Source of the DNA: Alloyangia pacifica
GTDB lineage: Bacteria; Pseudomonadota; Alphaproteobacteria; Rhodobacterales; Rhodobacteraceae
Assembly (NCBI RefSeq): GCF_900116195.1
Contig: NZ_FOZW01000001.1
Location: 372,001 to 436,000, forward strand
DNA: 64,000 bases
Direction of reading: 5' to 3'
Part shown: in pieces, positions 1 to 9,258 of the stretch
Position numbering within the stretch: position 1 is the first letter of the stretch
Layout of the letters: each line of letters starts with the position of its first letter
Notes under the pieces: model-generated
Told to the model about the DNA's origin: nothing
Seen by the model: the letters and a program-made list of their open reading frames with translations, nothing else
The model's database searches: none
Program-made: the position numbers and the translations under genes

Positions 1-2128
1 TGCGACGCAGCTGAGCCTTCGGCTCGTGCTGCTGGCCGACATGGTCTACGTGCTGCTGATCGCCACGCTGGTGATGGCGCGTCTGGTGCGGATGATCTCG
101 GAGCGGCGGGCGCAATCCGCCGGCTCGCGCCTGCACCTGAGGCTGACCGGGCTTTTCGCACTCATGGCGCTGTTGCCCACGGTCACTGTCGCGGTCTTTG
201 CCGTGCTGACCATCAACATCGGTCTTGAAACCTGGTTCTCCAGCCGTGTTCAGAACGTTGTCGGTGCCTCGATGGCCGCCGCCGAGGCCTACGAGGAAGA
301 GCAGCGGATCGCGCTGATCGAGGACGTTGAGGCGCTGGCGCGGTTCATAGACGGCGCGCGGCGGGCGAATTTCGCCCTTGACGATGGCGACGTGCGGCAG
401 GTGCTGGGGCAGGGGCAGGCGCAGATCCAGCGCGGCCTGCGCGAGGCTTACGTTGTTGACGGCGGCGGCGAGATCCGCGCCCGAGGCGAACGCTCCTATC
501 TCTTCTACTACGAGCAGCCCTCGCGCGAGCAGTTCATCCGCGCCCGTGCCGAGGGTCTGGTGCTGATCCCCGACTGGGACAACCACGAGCTGCGCGCGCT
601 GATGCCGCTTGCGGCGTTCCCTGATCGGTTCCTCTATGTCAGCCGCGTGGTCGACGGAAATCTGCTGAACCTTCTCGATGAAACGCAGGAAACCGCGCGC
701 TTCTACCAGCAGCAGGAAACCGAGCGCGGACGGCGGCTCTTCGACTTCGCGCTGGTCTACCTTGGCTTCGCGCTGCTGCTGATCCTCGCGGCGGTCTGGC
801 TGGGGCTCTGGTTCGCCGAGCGCATGGCGCAGCCGGTGGGACGCCTCACCGGCGCGGCGCAGCGGGTTGGCGCGGGCGATCTCGACGTGCAGGTGATCGA
901 GGGCGAGGGCGACGACGAGATCGCCATGCTCGGTCGCTACTTCAACCAGATGACCCGGCAGCTGAAGGGCCAGCGCGAGACGTTGCTGGAGAACACCCGC
1001 CAGATCGAGCGTCGCCAGCGGCTGTTCGATTCCGTGCTCTCGTCGATCACCTCCGGCGTGGTCGGCCTCGATGCCGAGGGCAAGGTGACCTTCGTCAACC
1101 GTCCCGCCGAGCGGCTGCTCGGCTGGCGCGAGCCGCGCGCCGACGTGCCGCTGACAGTGGCGGTGCCCGAGTTCGGCCCGCTCTACGACCGGCTGCGCGA
1201 CAGCGGGCTCGAGACCGCGCAGGAAGAGGTCAAGGTCAGCCGCGAAGGACGTCTCGAGCACCTGCTGGTGCGGCTCTCGGTCCGCCGGCGGCAGGATGGC
1301 GCGCTCGAGGGCTACGTGGTGGCCTTCGATGATGTGACCGACCTCGTCAGCGCGCAGCGCATGGCCGCATGGGGCGACGTGGCGCGGCGCATCGCGCATG
1401 AGATCAAGAACCCGCTGACGCCGATCCGGCTCTCGGCGGAACGCATCACCCGCAAGTTCTCGCGCCAGCTCGAAGCAGAGGATGCGGCCAAGCTCGACCA
1501 GATGACCGAGGTCATCGTGCGCCAGACCGAGGATCTGCGCCGCATCGTCGATGAATTCAGCAAGTTCGCCCGCATGCCCGAGCCCGAGCGCAAGCCCGAG
1601 GACGTGGTGGCGCTCCTGCGCGGTGCGGTGCTGCTGCAGGAAACCGGCCAGCCCGGCATCCGCTTCGTCAGCGACCTGCCGGCGCATGCGATGCCCGCGG
1701 AGCTCGACGCCACCATGGTGGGGCAGGCGCTGACCAACCTGATCAAGAACGCGGGAGAGGCGATCGAGAGCCTCGGCGAGCAGGGCGCTCCCGAGGGCCA
1801 CGGCCCCGAGATCCGCGTCAGCCTGACCGAAGAGGACGGGCGCGCGGTGATCCGCATCATGGACAATGGCATCGGCCTGCCAGAGGACCGGGCGCGGCTT
1901 TTCGAGCCCTATGTCACCACACGCGACAAGGGCACGGGCCTCGGCCTGCCCATCGTCAAGAAGATCATCGAGGAGCACGGCGGAACGCTGGCGCTCGAGG
2001 ACGCGCCGCTGTTTGGCGGTGCCGACCATGCCGGGGCGATGGCGGTCATCCGCCTGCCGCTCGGCACAACCGGCGATCTGCCGGATAATTCGGACACGAG
2101 CATTTCGGAACTGGAGAGGCAGACATGA
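1..2128 (+). CDS. ntrY: Nitrogen-regulation sensor histidine kinase NtrY (5' end outside window)
   Basis: This is a membrane sensor kinase that phosphorylates NtrX. The frame is open to the first base, so the true start lies upstream; a GTG at 26 is only an internal in-frame codon. Visible parts in order are a hydrophobic N-terminal segment, a second membrane helix (about 130-230 bp), a periplasmic sensor region, a third helix (about 745-825 bp), a HAMP linker, a PAS domain, and the kinase core. The H-box AHEIKNPLTPI has its phospho-accepting His near base 1397, followed by the N-box NLIKNAGEAI and glycine-rich G boxes (DNGIGLP, GTGLGLPI). The stop overlaps the ntrX start by ATGA, so the two are translationally coupled. 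The family assignment is firm. Confidence 0.93.
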   Translation, partial: ATQLSLRLVLLADMVYVLLIATLVMARLVRMISERRAQSAGSRLHLRLTGLFALMALLPTVTVAVFAVLTINIGLETWFSSRVQNVVGASMAAAEAYEEEQRIALIEDVEALARFIDGARRANFALDDGDVRQVLGQGQAQIQRGLREAYVVDGGGEIRARGERSYLFYYEQPSREQFIRARAEGLVLIPDWDNHELRALMPLAAFPDRFLYVSRVVDGNLLNLLDETQETARFYQQQETERGRRLFDFALVYLGFALLLILAAVWLGLWFAERMAQPVGRLTGAAQRVGAGDLDVQVIEGEGDDEIAMLGRYFNQMTRQLKGQRETLLENTRQIERRQRLFDSVLSSITSGVVGLDAEGKVTFVNRPAERLLGWREPRADVPLTVAVPEFGPLYDRLRDSGLETAQEEVKVSREGRLEHLLVRLSVRRRQDGALEGYVVAFDDVTDLVSAQRMAAWGDVARRIAHEIKNPLTPIRLSAERITRKFSRQLEAEDAAKLDQMTEVIVRQTEDLRRIVDEFSKFARMPEPERKPEDVVALLRGAVLLQETGQPGIRFVSDLPAHAMPAELDATMVGQALTNLIKNAGEAIESLGEQGAPEGHGPEIRVSLTEEDGRAVIRIMDNGIGLPEDRARLFEPYVTTRDKGTGLGLPIVKKIIEEHGGTLALEDAPLFGGADHAGAMAVIRLPLGTTGDLPDNSDTSISELERQT

Positions 2129-3543
2129 GCGACATCCTGATTGTCGACGACGAGCGCGACATCCGCGAGCTGATCGGGGACATCCTTGAGGATGAGGGCT
2201 ACACCACCCGATTGGCCGGCAACTCCACCGAGGCGATGAACGAGGTCAACTCCGAACCGCCGGCGCTGATGATCCTCGACATCTGGCTGAAGGACAGCAA
2301 GATGGACGGGATCGATATCCTCAAGACCGTCAAGCGCGACAACCCGGACATTCCGATCATCATCATCTCGGGCCATGGCAACATCGAGATCGCCGTCGCG
2401 GCGATCAAGCAGGGGGCCTATGACTTTATCGAGAAGCCGTTCAACATCGACCAGCTTCTGGTGGTGATCCGCCGCGCGATGGAGACCTCGCGCCTGCGTC
2501 GCGAGAACAGCCAGCTGCGCCGCCGCGAGACCGAGGTCGCGCAGATGATCGGCGAAAGCGCCATGTTCCGCGGCCTCGTCAGCCAGATCGACAAGGTGAC
2601 CAAGTCCAATGGCCGGGTGATGCTCACCGGCCCCGCAGGCTGCGGCAAGGAGGTGGCGGCCCGCTACATCCACTCCAATTCCGGCCGCGCCTCGGCACCT
2701 TTCGTCACCGTCAATTGCGCCGGCGTCGCACCGGACAACATGGAGCAGATGCTCTTCGGACGCGAAAGCGCCGAGCGCGGCGTCGAGCCGGGACTGCTGG
2801 AGCAGGCGCACGGTGGGGTGATCTATTTCGACGAGGTGGCGGACATGCCGCTCGGCACCCAGTCGAAGATCCTGCGCGTGCTGGTCGACCAGAGCTTCAC
2901 CCGGGTCGGCGGCGCAGACAAGGTGCGGGTCGATCTGCGGGTGATCTCCTCGACCAACCGCGACCTCGAGGCCGAGATCGCCGCCGGCACCTTCCGGCAG
3001 GAGCTCTACCATCGGCTCAACGTGGTGCCGATCGCGGTGCCTTCGCTGGAAGACCGGCGCGAGGACATCCCGCTTCTGGCGCAGCACTTCATCGAGAGCT
3101 TCAACCGCAGCCAGGGCCTGCCGCTGCGCGAGCTGTCGGAAGATGCCGTCGCGCTGCTGCAGACAATGATCTGGCCGGGCAACGTGCGCCAGCTGAAGAA
3201 CCTGATCGAGCGGGTGCTGATCCTCGGCGACGGAACCGGTCCGATCGAGGCGCGCGAGCTGCCGCAGGACGGCCCGGCGGGCGAGGACGAGGAGGGCCGC
3301 GTGGTGCTCTCGGGCACGCTGGCGACCCTGCCGCTGCGCGAGGCGCGCGAGGCTTTCGAGCGTGAATACCTGCTCACCCAGATCAACCGCTTCGGCGGGA
3401 ACATCTCGCGCACCGCGGCCTTCGTCGGCATGGAGCGCTCGGCGCTGCACCGCAAGCTCAAGTCGCTGGGCGTGGTCACCGGGGCGAAATCCGGCGGCCG
3501 CATCGCCTATGTCGAGGACGAGCAGGTGACCTCAGCGTCCTGA
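2125..3543 (+). CDS. ntrX: Response regulator NtrX, AAA+ type, lacking a GAFTGA motif
   Basis: This is the partner response regulator of NtrY, 472 aa. The receiver domain (about 1-120) has the acidic pair D8/D9, phospho-acceptor D52 (LMILDIWLKD) and the KPF lysine. The AAA+ domain has a modified Walker A, GPAGCGKE (169-176), and a Walker B-like YFDEV (234-238). The C-terminal Fis-type helix-turn-helix is GGNISRTAAFVGMERSALHR. The stretch where sigma-54 activators carry GAFTGA reads LFGRESAERGVEPG (210-223), so the sigma-54 contact loop is absent. It probably does not act as a classical sigma-54 activator. It overlaps ntrY by 4 bases. Confidence 0.95.
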   Translation: MSDILIVDDERDIRELIGDILEDEGYTTRLAGNSTEAMNEVNSEPPALMILDIWLKDSKMDGIDILKTVKRDNPDIPIIIISGHGNIEIAVAAIKQGAYDFIEKPFNIDQLLVVIRRAMETSRLRRENSQLRRRETEVAQMIGESAMFRGLVSQIDKVTKSNGRVMLTGPAGCGKEVAARYIHSNSGRASAPFVTVNCAGVAPDNMEQMLFGRESAERGVEPGLLEQAHGGVIYFDEVADMPLGTQSKILRVLVDQSFTRVGGADKVRVDLRVISSTNRDLEAEIAAGTFRQELYHRLNVVPIAVPSLEDRREDIPLLAQHFIESFNRSQGLPLRELSEDAVALLQTMIWPGNVRQLKNLIERVLILGDGTGPIEARELPQDGPAGEDEEGRVVLSGTLATLPLREAREAFEREYLLTQINRFGGNISRTAAFVGMERSALHRKLKSLGVVTGAKSGGRIAYVEDEQVTSAS

Positions 3544-3639
3544 CAGGCATGTCGCGTAACGGGTTAAAAACCGGGACAGTTCGGTCCTCGGGCCAGCCCC
3601 GGGGACCGGCGGGCGGCCTCCGTGCATTGACCGCTTGCA

Positions 3640-3658
3640 TCCGGCATGTCATGCCGGA
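3640..3658. repeat. 19-bp palindrome in the ntrX-trkA gap
   Basis: Nine-base arms TCCGGCATG and CATGCCGGA flank a single T. It lies 51 bases before the trkA start and has no T-run behind it, so it looks more like a protein site or mRNA hairpin in the trkA leader than a terminator. Confidence 0.45.
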
Positions 3659-3709
3659 CGCAAACCGGGCCCCGCCCGGGATCCTTTGCCAGCAGTTTGG
3701 ACAGACGAC

Positions 3710-5086
3710 ATGAAGGTCATCATTTGCGGGGCGGGCCAGGTTGGCTGGCAGATTGCCCGCCACCTTTCGGGCGAGCGCAACGACGTCACCGTGGTCGACA
3801 GCAACCCCGACCTGGTGCGCCGCGCCACCGACACGCTCGACGTGCAGGGGATCGCGGGCTTCGCCTCCTATCCCGACGTGCTCGACAAGGCCGGCGCGCG
3901 CGACGCCGACATGATCATCGCCGCCACCTATTCGGACGAGGTCAACATGGTCACCTGCCAGGTGGCCCATTCGATCTTTGCCATTCCGCGCAAGATCGCC
4001 CGCCTGCGCTCGCAGAGCTACCTGACGGCGATCTACTCCGATCTGTATCGCCGCGACCACCTGCCGATCGACGTGGTGATCTCGCCCGAGAAGGAGGTTG
4101 CCGAGGCTGCGCTGCAGCGCCTTTCGGCCCCCGCGGCCTTTGATACCGAGCGTTTTCTCGAAGGTGGGGCGCAGCTTCTGGGCCTGACCATCGACGAACA
4201 TTGCCCGATCATCAACACGCCGTTGCGGCAGCTGTCGGACCTCTTCTCGACGCTGCGCTCGGTGGTGGTGGGCATCCGCCGCGAAGGTACGCTCTTCGCC
4301 CCCGAGCCGCGTGACCAGATCTTTGCCGGCGATGCCTGCTACGTGCTGGTCCACGCCGAGGACATCCAGCGCACGCTGGAGATCTTCGGCAAGGCGCAGC
4401 GCAAGCAGGAGCGCATCGTGGTGCTGGGCGGCGGCAACGTCGGCCTTGCTGTGGCCCGCGCGCTTGAAAGCCGGGCCGAGCGTATCCGCGCCAAGGTCAT
4501 CGAAAAGGATCGAGGCGCTGCCGAACGCGCCGCCGACGCGCTGGAGCGGACCATCGTGCTGCACGGCGACGCGCTCGACACGGCATTGCTGCGCGAGGCA
4601 GGGATCGCCCGCGCCGACGCGGTGCTCTGCGTGACAGACGACGAGAAGACCAACCTTCTGGCCGCCGTGCGCGCAAAGGCCGAGGGCTGCCCCATGGCCA
4701 TCGCGCTGATCAACGATCCCACGCTGGTGCCGCTGATGGAGCCGATGGGCGTGGACGCCCACATCAACCCGCGCGCCACCACCGTCAGCTCGATCCTGCG
4801 CCACATCCGCCATGGCCGCGTGCGCTCGGTCTATTCCATCGGTGACGCAGAGGCCGAGGTGATCGAGGCCGAGGTGCTCTCGACCTCCTCCATCGCCGGG
4901 CGGATGATCCGCGAGATCGAATTCCCCGAGGGCGTGCTGGTCGGCGCGGTGATGAAGGACGGCGAGGTGGTCAAGATCACCGGCAACCTGCGCATCGAGG
5001 AGGGCGACCGCATCGTCATGTTCGCCCTCGCCAAGGACGTGCCGGAGGTCGAACGGCTCCTGCAGGTCTCGATCGATTTCTTCTGA
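3710..5086 (+). CDS. trkA: Trk potassium uptake regulatory protein TrkA
   Basis: This is the cytoplasmic NAD(H)-binding subunit that gates the TrkH potassium channel. At 458 aa it matches the usual family length. Two tandem RCK units are visible: the first Rossmann motif GAGQVG at residues 7-12 and the second GGGNVG from residue 240, each followed by a TrkA_C domain. I chose the ATG at 3710 because the product starts MKVIICGAGQVGWQ, exactly at the first Rossmann strand; an open frame runs further upstream to 3635 but has no family support. trkH starts 3 bases after the stop, so the pair forms an operon. Confidence 0.95.
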   Translation: MKVIICGAGQVGWQIARHLSGERNDVTVVDSNPDLVRRATDTLDVQGIAGFASYPDVLDKAGARDADMIIAATYSDEVNMVTCQVAHSIFAIPRKIARLRSQSYLTAIYSDLYRRDHLPIDVVISPEKEVAEAALQRLSAPAAFDTERFLEGGAQLLGLTIDEHCPIINTPLRQLSDLFSTLRSVVVGIRREGTLFAPEPRDQIFAGDACYVLVHAEDIQRTLEIFGKAQRKQERIVVLGGGNVGLAVARALESRAERIRAKVIEKDRGAAERAADALERTIVLHGDALDTALLREAGIARADAVLCVTDDEKTNLLAAVRAKAEGCPMAIALINDPTLVPLMEPMGVDAHINPRATTVSSILRHIRHGRVRSVYSIGDAEAEVIEAEVLSTSSIAGRMIREIEFPEGVLVGAVMKDGEVVKITGNLRIEEGDRIVMFALAKDVPEVERLLQVSIDFF

Positions 5087-5089
5087 GCC

Positions 5090-6604
5090 ATGACCGCGCT
5101 CAGCCGTCTGCCCCTTCTGCTGCTGCTTGCGGGATTCGCCAGCGCCTCGATGATCGCCCCCGCCGCCGTGGCGCTGGCGCAAGAGGACTTCCACGACGCG
5201 CGCAGCTTCTTCTACGCCGCAATCGTCGGCATGGTGCTCACCACGCTGATCGGCATCGCCCAGGCCACGCGGACCCACCACCGCTCGGCCTCGCGGCAGC
5301 TGCTGTCGCTTCTGGCGGCCTTCCTGCTGCTGCCCGCGATGCTGGCCGTGCCCTTCCACGAGGCGGTGCGCACGACCACCTTCCTCAACGCTTATGTCGA
5401 GATGGTCTCGAGCCTGACGACCACCGGCGCGACACTCTTCGCCCCCGAGCGGCTTTCGGCCGCCGAGCATCTGTGGCGGGCGCAGGTGGGATGGATGGGC
5501 GGCCTGCTGATCTGGGTGAGCTCGGCGGCGCTGCTGGCGCCGCTCACGCTCGGCGGTTTCGAGGTCACCGCGTCGGGCGAGCCGGGGCAGAGCGTTGATG
5601 CGGGCGCGGCGCGGCGCGACGTGACGGATCCCGCGCTGCGGCTCGCCGCCTCGGCCCGGGTTCTGGCCCCGATCTACGTCGGGTTGACGGTGGCGCTCTG
5701 GGTGATGCTGTTGATGGCTGGCGATCAGCCGCTGGTGGCCCTGAGCCACGCCATGTCGACCCTCTCGACATCGGGAATTTCTCCCATCGGCGGGCCGCAG
5801 ACCGCGCAGAGCGGCATGGCCGGCGAGATGATCATCTTCCTGTTCCTGTTCTTTGCCCTCTCCCGGCTGACCTTCTCCGGCGACACCAAGGGGCTCGCGG
5901 GCTCGAAGCTGCGCAACGATCCCGAGTTCCGCATCGGGCTGCTGATCGTGCTGGCGCTGCCGGCCGCCCTTTTCATGCGCCACTGGATCGCCGCCTTCGA
6001 CATCGGCACCGAGACCGATCTGACCGCCGGTCTGCGCTCGCTCTGGGGCGGGCTGTTCACCGCGCTGTCCTTCCTGTCGACCACCGGCTTCCAGAGCGCC
6101 GACTGGGGCGCGGTGCGTGGTTGGTCGGGGCTCCAGACGCCTGGGGTGATTCTAATGGGGCTGGCGATCATGGGCGGCGGTGTCGCGACAACCGCGGGCG
6201 GGGTGAAGCTGCTGCGGATCTACGCGCTCTACCTCGCCGGCGTGCGCGAGATGGAACGGCTGGTGCATCCGCACTCGCTGGGACGCTCCGGCGTCATGGC
6301 GCGGCGCATCCGCCGGCAGGGGGCCTTTGTCGCCTGGGTGTTCTTCATGCTCTTCGCGATGACCATCGCGCTTTTCTCGCTGCTCTTCGCCCTCTCGGGG
6401 CTGGATTTCGAGAACGCCATGGTCACCACGGTCGCGGCCCTGACCAATTGCGGCCCGCTGATCCGTGCCGCCGCCGAGCAACCGATTCCATTGAGCGAGA
6501 TGGGCGAGGGGGCCAAGGGTCTCTTTGTCGCGGCCATGGTGCTGGGCCGGCTCGAGGTGCTGGGCATCATCGTGCTACTGACCCCGGACATCTGGCGGGA
6601 TTGA
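5090..6604 (+). CDS. trkH: Trk potassium uptake system membrane channel TrkH
   Basis: This is the pore-forming subunit of Trk potassium uptake, 504 aa, in the inner membrane. The protein is mostly hydrophobic helices. Four selectivity-filter loops are recognisable by their T/S-x-G cores: SLTTTGATLF, STLSTSGISPI, SFLSTTGFQSADW and ALTNCGPLI, as expected of the four-fold pseudo-repeat of the TrkH/KtrB superfamily. The ATG lies 3 bases after the trkA stop, so TrkA and TrkH are made together. Confidence 0.94.
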   Translation: MTALSRLPLLLLLAGFASASMIAPAAVALAQEDFHDARSFFYAAIVGMVLTTLIGIAQATRTHHRSASRQLLSLLAAFLLLPAMLAVPFHEAVRTTTFLNAYVEMVSSLTTTGATLFAPERLSAAEHLWRAQVGWMGGLLIWVSSAALLAPLTLGGFEVTASGEPGQSVDAGAARRDVTDPALRLAASARVLAPIYVGLTVALWVMLLMAGDQPLVALSHAMSTLSTSGISPIGGPQTAQSGMAGEMIIFLFLFFALSRLTFSGDTKGLAGSKLRNDPEFRIGLLIVLALPAALFMRHWIAAFDIGTETDLTAGLRSLWGGLFTALSFLSTTGFQSADWGAVRGWSGLQTPGVILMGLAIMGGGVATTAGGVKLLRIYALYLAGVREMERLVHPHSLGRSGVMARRIRRQGAFVAWVFFMLFAMTIALFSLLFALSGLDFENAMVTTVAALTNCGPLIRAAAEQPIPLSEMGEGAKGLFVAAMVLGRLEVLGIIVLLTPDIWRD

Positions 6605-6756
6605 TCTCGCGCTTTGCGCACCCATATGCGAAGCCTCGCTCAGGGCGTCGCGGAGGCGATATTTTTGCTCTGGAAGTTCCGCCACTTGCGATACATACTC
6701 GCCCGGAACGAGGGAGCGCCTGAGAACGGCAACAGCAAGAAAAAAAGGCTAATTTA

Positions 6757-6996
6757 ATGGCTTCGGACAGACAAAATCTACAGGACGCATTTCTTAACCA
6801 TGTGCGGAAAACCAAGGTTCCGGTTACGGTTTTCCTGATCAACGGTGTAAAATTGCAGGGTGTCATCACCTGGTTCGACAATTTTTGCGTTCTCCTCCGC
6901 CGCGACGGTCAGTCGCAGCTCGTGTACAAACACGCGATCTCGACCATCATGCCGTCGCAGCCGATCAACCTTTATGACGGCGACGATACCGCTTGA
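6757..6996 (+). CDS. hfq: RNA-binding protein Hfq
   Basis: This is the hexameric Sm-like RNA chaperone that pairs small RNAs with mRNAs, 79 aa. It has the Sm1 region ([19 protein letters not shown], then [19 protein letters not shown]) and the Sm2 motif YKHAISTI. The tail is short, as in other alphaproteobacteria. The 152-base gap upstream probably holds its promoter, but I see no convincing hexamer pair. An A-rich stretch with AAGG precedes the start. Its last codons overlap the hflX start, the conserved hfq-hflX pair. Confidence 0.97.
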   Translation: MASDRQNLQDAFLNHVRKTKVPVTVFLINGVKLQGVITWFDNFCVLLRRDGQSQLVYKHAISTIMPSQPINLYDGDDTA

Positions 6997-8267
6997 ACGA
7001 ACATGATCCGCATGTGACCCGCGCCTGGGTCCTGCACCCCGACATCAAGTCCGACCGTGATCGCCGCGATGCGGAGATGGCGCTCGAAGAAGGTGTGGCC
7101 CTGGCCGCCGCTCTCCCCGATCTCGAGGTCGTGGGGGGCGATGTCGTGCCTCTGCGCGACCCGCATCCCGGCACGCTCTTCGGCTCCGGCAAGATCGCCG
7201 AGCTGAAGGAGCGCATCAAGGAGGCCGAGATCGAGCTGGTGCTCGTTGACGGCCCGGTGACGCCGGTGCAGCAACGCAACCTTGAAAAAGAGTGGAAGGT
7301 GAAGCTGCTCGACCGGACCGGGCTGATCCTCGAGATCTTCTCGGACCGCGCCGCCACCCGCGAGGGTGTGCTGCAGGTCGAGATGGCTGCGCTGAGCTAT
7401 CAGCGCACCCGCCTCGTGCGGGCCTGGACCCACCTCGAACGTCAGCGGGGCGGGCTCGGCTTCGTCGGCGGTCCCGGCGAGACGCAGATCGAAGCCGACC
7501 GCCGTGCCATCGACGAACAGCTGGTGCGCCTGCGCCGGCAGCTCGACAAGGTGGTCAAGACGCGCGCCCTGCACCGCAAGGCGCGTGCCAAGGTGCCTTA
7601 TCCGATCGTGGCATTGGTGGGCTACACCAACGCCGGCAAGTCGACGATCTTCAACCGGCTGACCGGGGCCGAAGTGCTGGCCAAGGACATGCTCTTTGCC
7701 ACGCTCGACCCGACCATGCGCGCGGTGAAACTGCCGACCGGCATGGACGTGATCCTGTCTGACACGGTGGGCTTCATCTCTGACCTGCCGACCGAGCTGG
7801 TCGCGGCCTTCCGCGCCACGCTCGAGGAGGTGCTGGCCGCCGATATCGTGCTGCACGTGCGGGACATCTCGCATCCGGGCACGATGGAGCAGGCCGAGGA
7901 CGTCTATGCCATCCTGCGCTCGCTTGGCGTCAACGACGACGTGGCGCAGATCGAGGTCTGGAACAAGATCGACCGGCTCGAGCCCGAGGACCGCGAGGCG
8001 GCGTTGGCGCGTGCGTCGCGCGACGAGGGCATCTTCGCCGTCTCGGCGATCACCGGCGAGGGGCTCGACGGGCTGCTCGAGGCGGTGACCGAGCGCCTTC
8101 AGGGTGCCTCGGTGGACGAAGATATCCGGCTCGGCTTCGGCGAGGGCAAGCGCCGCGCCTGGCTGTTCCAGAAGGGCTTCGTGCAGTCCGAGGACCAGGA
8201 CGACGAGGGCTACCTGCTGCACCTTCGCTGGACGCCGAAGGACCGCGCGCAGTTCGAGACGGTCTGA
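6993..8267 (+). CDS. hflX: GTPase HflX
   Basis: This is a ribosome-associated Obg-like GTPase that splits stalled ribosomes, 424 aa. The N-terminal HflX domain is followed by a glycine-rich linker ([15 protein letters not shown]) and a G domain with Walker [11 protein letters not shown]3 DTVGFI and G4 NKID. The annotated TTG start overlaps the hfq stop (TTGA). An in-frame GTG at 7014 would give [10 protein letters not shown] and is also plausible, since neither has a clear ribosome site. Translational coupling to hfq is likely. Confidence 0.93.
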   Translation: MNEHDPHVTRAWVLHPDIKSDRDRRDAEMALEEGVALAAALPDLEVVGGDVVPLRDPHPGTLFGSGKIAELKERIKEAEIELVLVDGPVTPVQQRNLEKEWKVKLLDRTGLILEIFSDRAATREGVLQVEMAALSYQRTRLVRAWTHLERQRGGLGFVGGPGETQIEADRRAIDEQLVRLRRQLDKVVKTRALHRKARAKVPYPIVALVGYTNAGKSTIFNRLTGAEVLAKDMLFATLDPTMRAVKLPTGMDVILSDTVGFISDLPTELVAAFRATLEEVLAADIVLHVRDISHPGTMEQAEDVYAILRSLGVNDDVAQIEVWNKIDRLEPEDREAALARASRDEGIFAVSAITGEGLDGLLEAVTERLQGASVDEDIRLGFGEGKRRAWLFQKGFVQSEDQDDEGYLLHLRWTPKDRAQFETV

Positions 8268-8268
8268 G

Positions 8269-8320
8269 GCAAATCTCTTCGAAGAGATTTGCAATTTCCT
8301 TCGGAGGAAATTGCTCTTTT
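8269..8320. terminator. Tandem hairpins between convergent genes
   Basis: Two back-to-back perfect hairpins share the GC at 8291-8292: a 24-base palindrome at 8269-8292 with 12-base arms, and a 10-bp stem with a TCGG loop at 8291-8314. CTCTTTT follows on the plus strand. They sit between hflX (plus) and the phosphotransferase gene (minus), so they probably end transcription from both sides. Confidence 0.7.
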
Positions 8321-9258
8321 CAGAACAACGGCCTGTCGGCGGCGAGGATCATCTTCGCCGCCTGCAGCCGTGCGCGCTGGCGCGTGGACGGCGCGGCCGG
8401 TGTGCGGGCCCAGGTGCCGAGCGCATAGGCGCGCTGCAGGAAGAGCCGCGCCTCGGGCGCGGTGATCTCGTCGCCGTACCCGCGTGCCAGTGCCGCGCCG
8501 AAGCCGGGGGCGTCAGGCTCGGGGCAGGTGGCCAGCGCGTCGATCAGCAGTCCCACGAGATCGCGGTAGGGGGCATCGAGCTCGCCGTTCTCGAAATCCA
8601 GTCCCCAGAGCGCGCCACCCGCGCTGACGAGGTTCGACAGGTGCAGGTCCTTGTGGGTGACGGCTCGGGTCGCCGGCTTGCCACGGGTCTCGGAAAACAG
8701 CGCCTCCAGTTCCGCGAGCCTGAGGGAGAAACTCTCCGATTCGGGAATTGCCGTTCCGGTTTCGTGCGCCTGAGCGAGCTGGGCTGCAAGCCATTCGAGC
8801 TGCCCGCGCGGGCGCAGCTTGCGGGTTTGCAGCGTCGGGCGGTGCAGCGCGGCGAGCCAGCTTCCCGATGCCTCCAGCGGCACCTCGCGCTTTGCGGCGG
8901 GCAGGCGGGGCCAGAGTTCGGCAAGGCTCGGCCCGGGCGCATAAACCATGCCAAGCACCAGCCGGGCGGGGTCGAAGAACAGCACCTCCGGCGCGCGCCA
9001 GGGGCCGTCCTGCATCTGCGCGGCCACGTCGCGCTGCCGGGCAGCCTGCGCCTGCGCCTTCTCGGCGAGTCCCGGCGCGAAGACCTTCACCACGAGGTGC
9101 TCGTCCGGATGCGCGGCGCAGAACACCTGCGCGCGCATCGGGCGGTCCTCGTTCTTCAGGCAGCCGAGGCCGTAGCTTCGGCCCGGGCGCTGCTCTGCCA
9201 GCGCTGCGCGCGCCAGCGCCTGCGCTTCGGCGCGGGTAATGCGGGAGTCCGTGCTCAC
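8320..9258 (-). CDS. Phosphotransferase of the aminoglycoside/choline kinase fold
   Basis: This is a 312-aa protein of the protein-kinase-like phosphotransferase superfamily (APH). The catalytic loop HKDLHLSNLV supplies the catalytic Asp and metal-binding Asn, and LDFENGELD takes the place of the usual DxD metal motif. An N-terminal lobe with VVKVF could hold the ATP-binding Lys. The small-molecule substrate cannot be read from sequence, and antibiotic resistance should not be assumed. Its start overlaps the end of the penicillin acylase gene by 4 bases, so the two are co-transcribed. Confidence 0.75.
   Translation of the reverse strand: MSTDSRITRAEAQALARAALAEQRPGRSYGLGCLKNEDRPMRAQVFCAAHPDEHLVVKVFAPGLAEKAQAQAARQRDVAAQMQDGPWRAPEVLFFDPARLVLGMVYAPGPSLAELWPRLPAAKREVPLEASGSWLAALHRPTLQTRKLRPRGQLEWLAAQLAQAHETGTAIPESESFSLRLAELEALFSETRGKPATRAVTHKDLHLSNLVSAGGALWGLDFENGELDAPYRDLVGLLIDALATCPEPDAPGFGAALARGYGDEITAPEARLFLQRAYALGTWARTPAAPSTRQRARLQAAKMILAADRPLF

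Noticed and set aside
3476-5983. An 835-codon open frame on the minus strand opposite trkA and trkH
   Set aside because: It lies antisense to firmly identified genes and has Arg/Asp/His-rich composition with no family match, as expected from third-position GC bias.
6605-6756. A promoter for hfq in the gap
   Set aside because: A TTGCTC and GATACA are present but 19 bases or more apart, and other alignments are no better, so no site is annotated.
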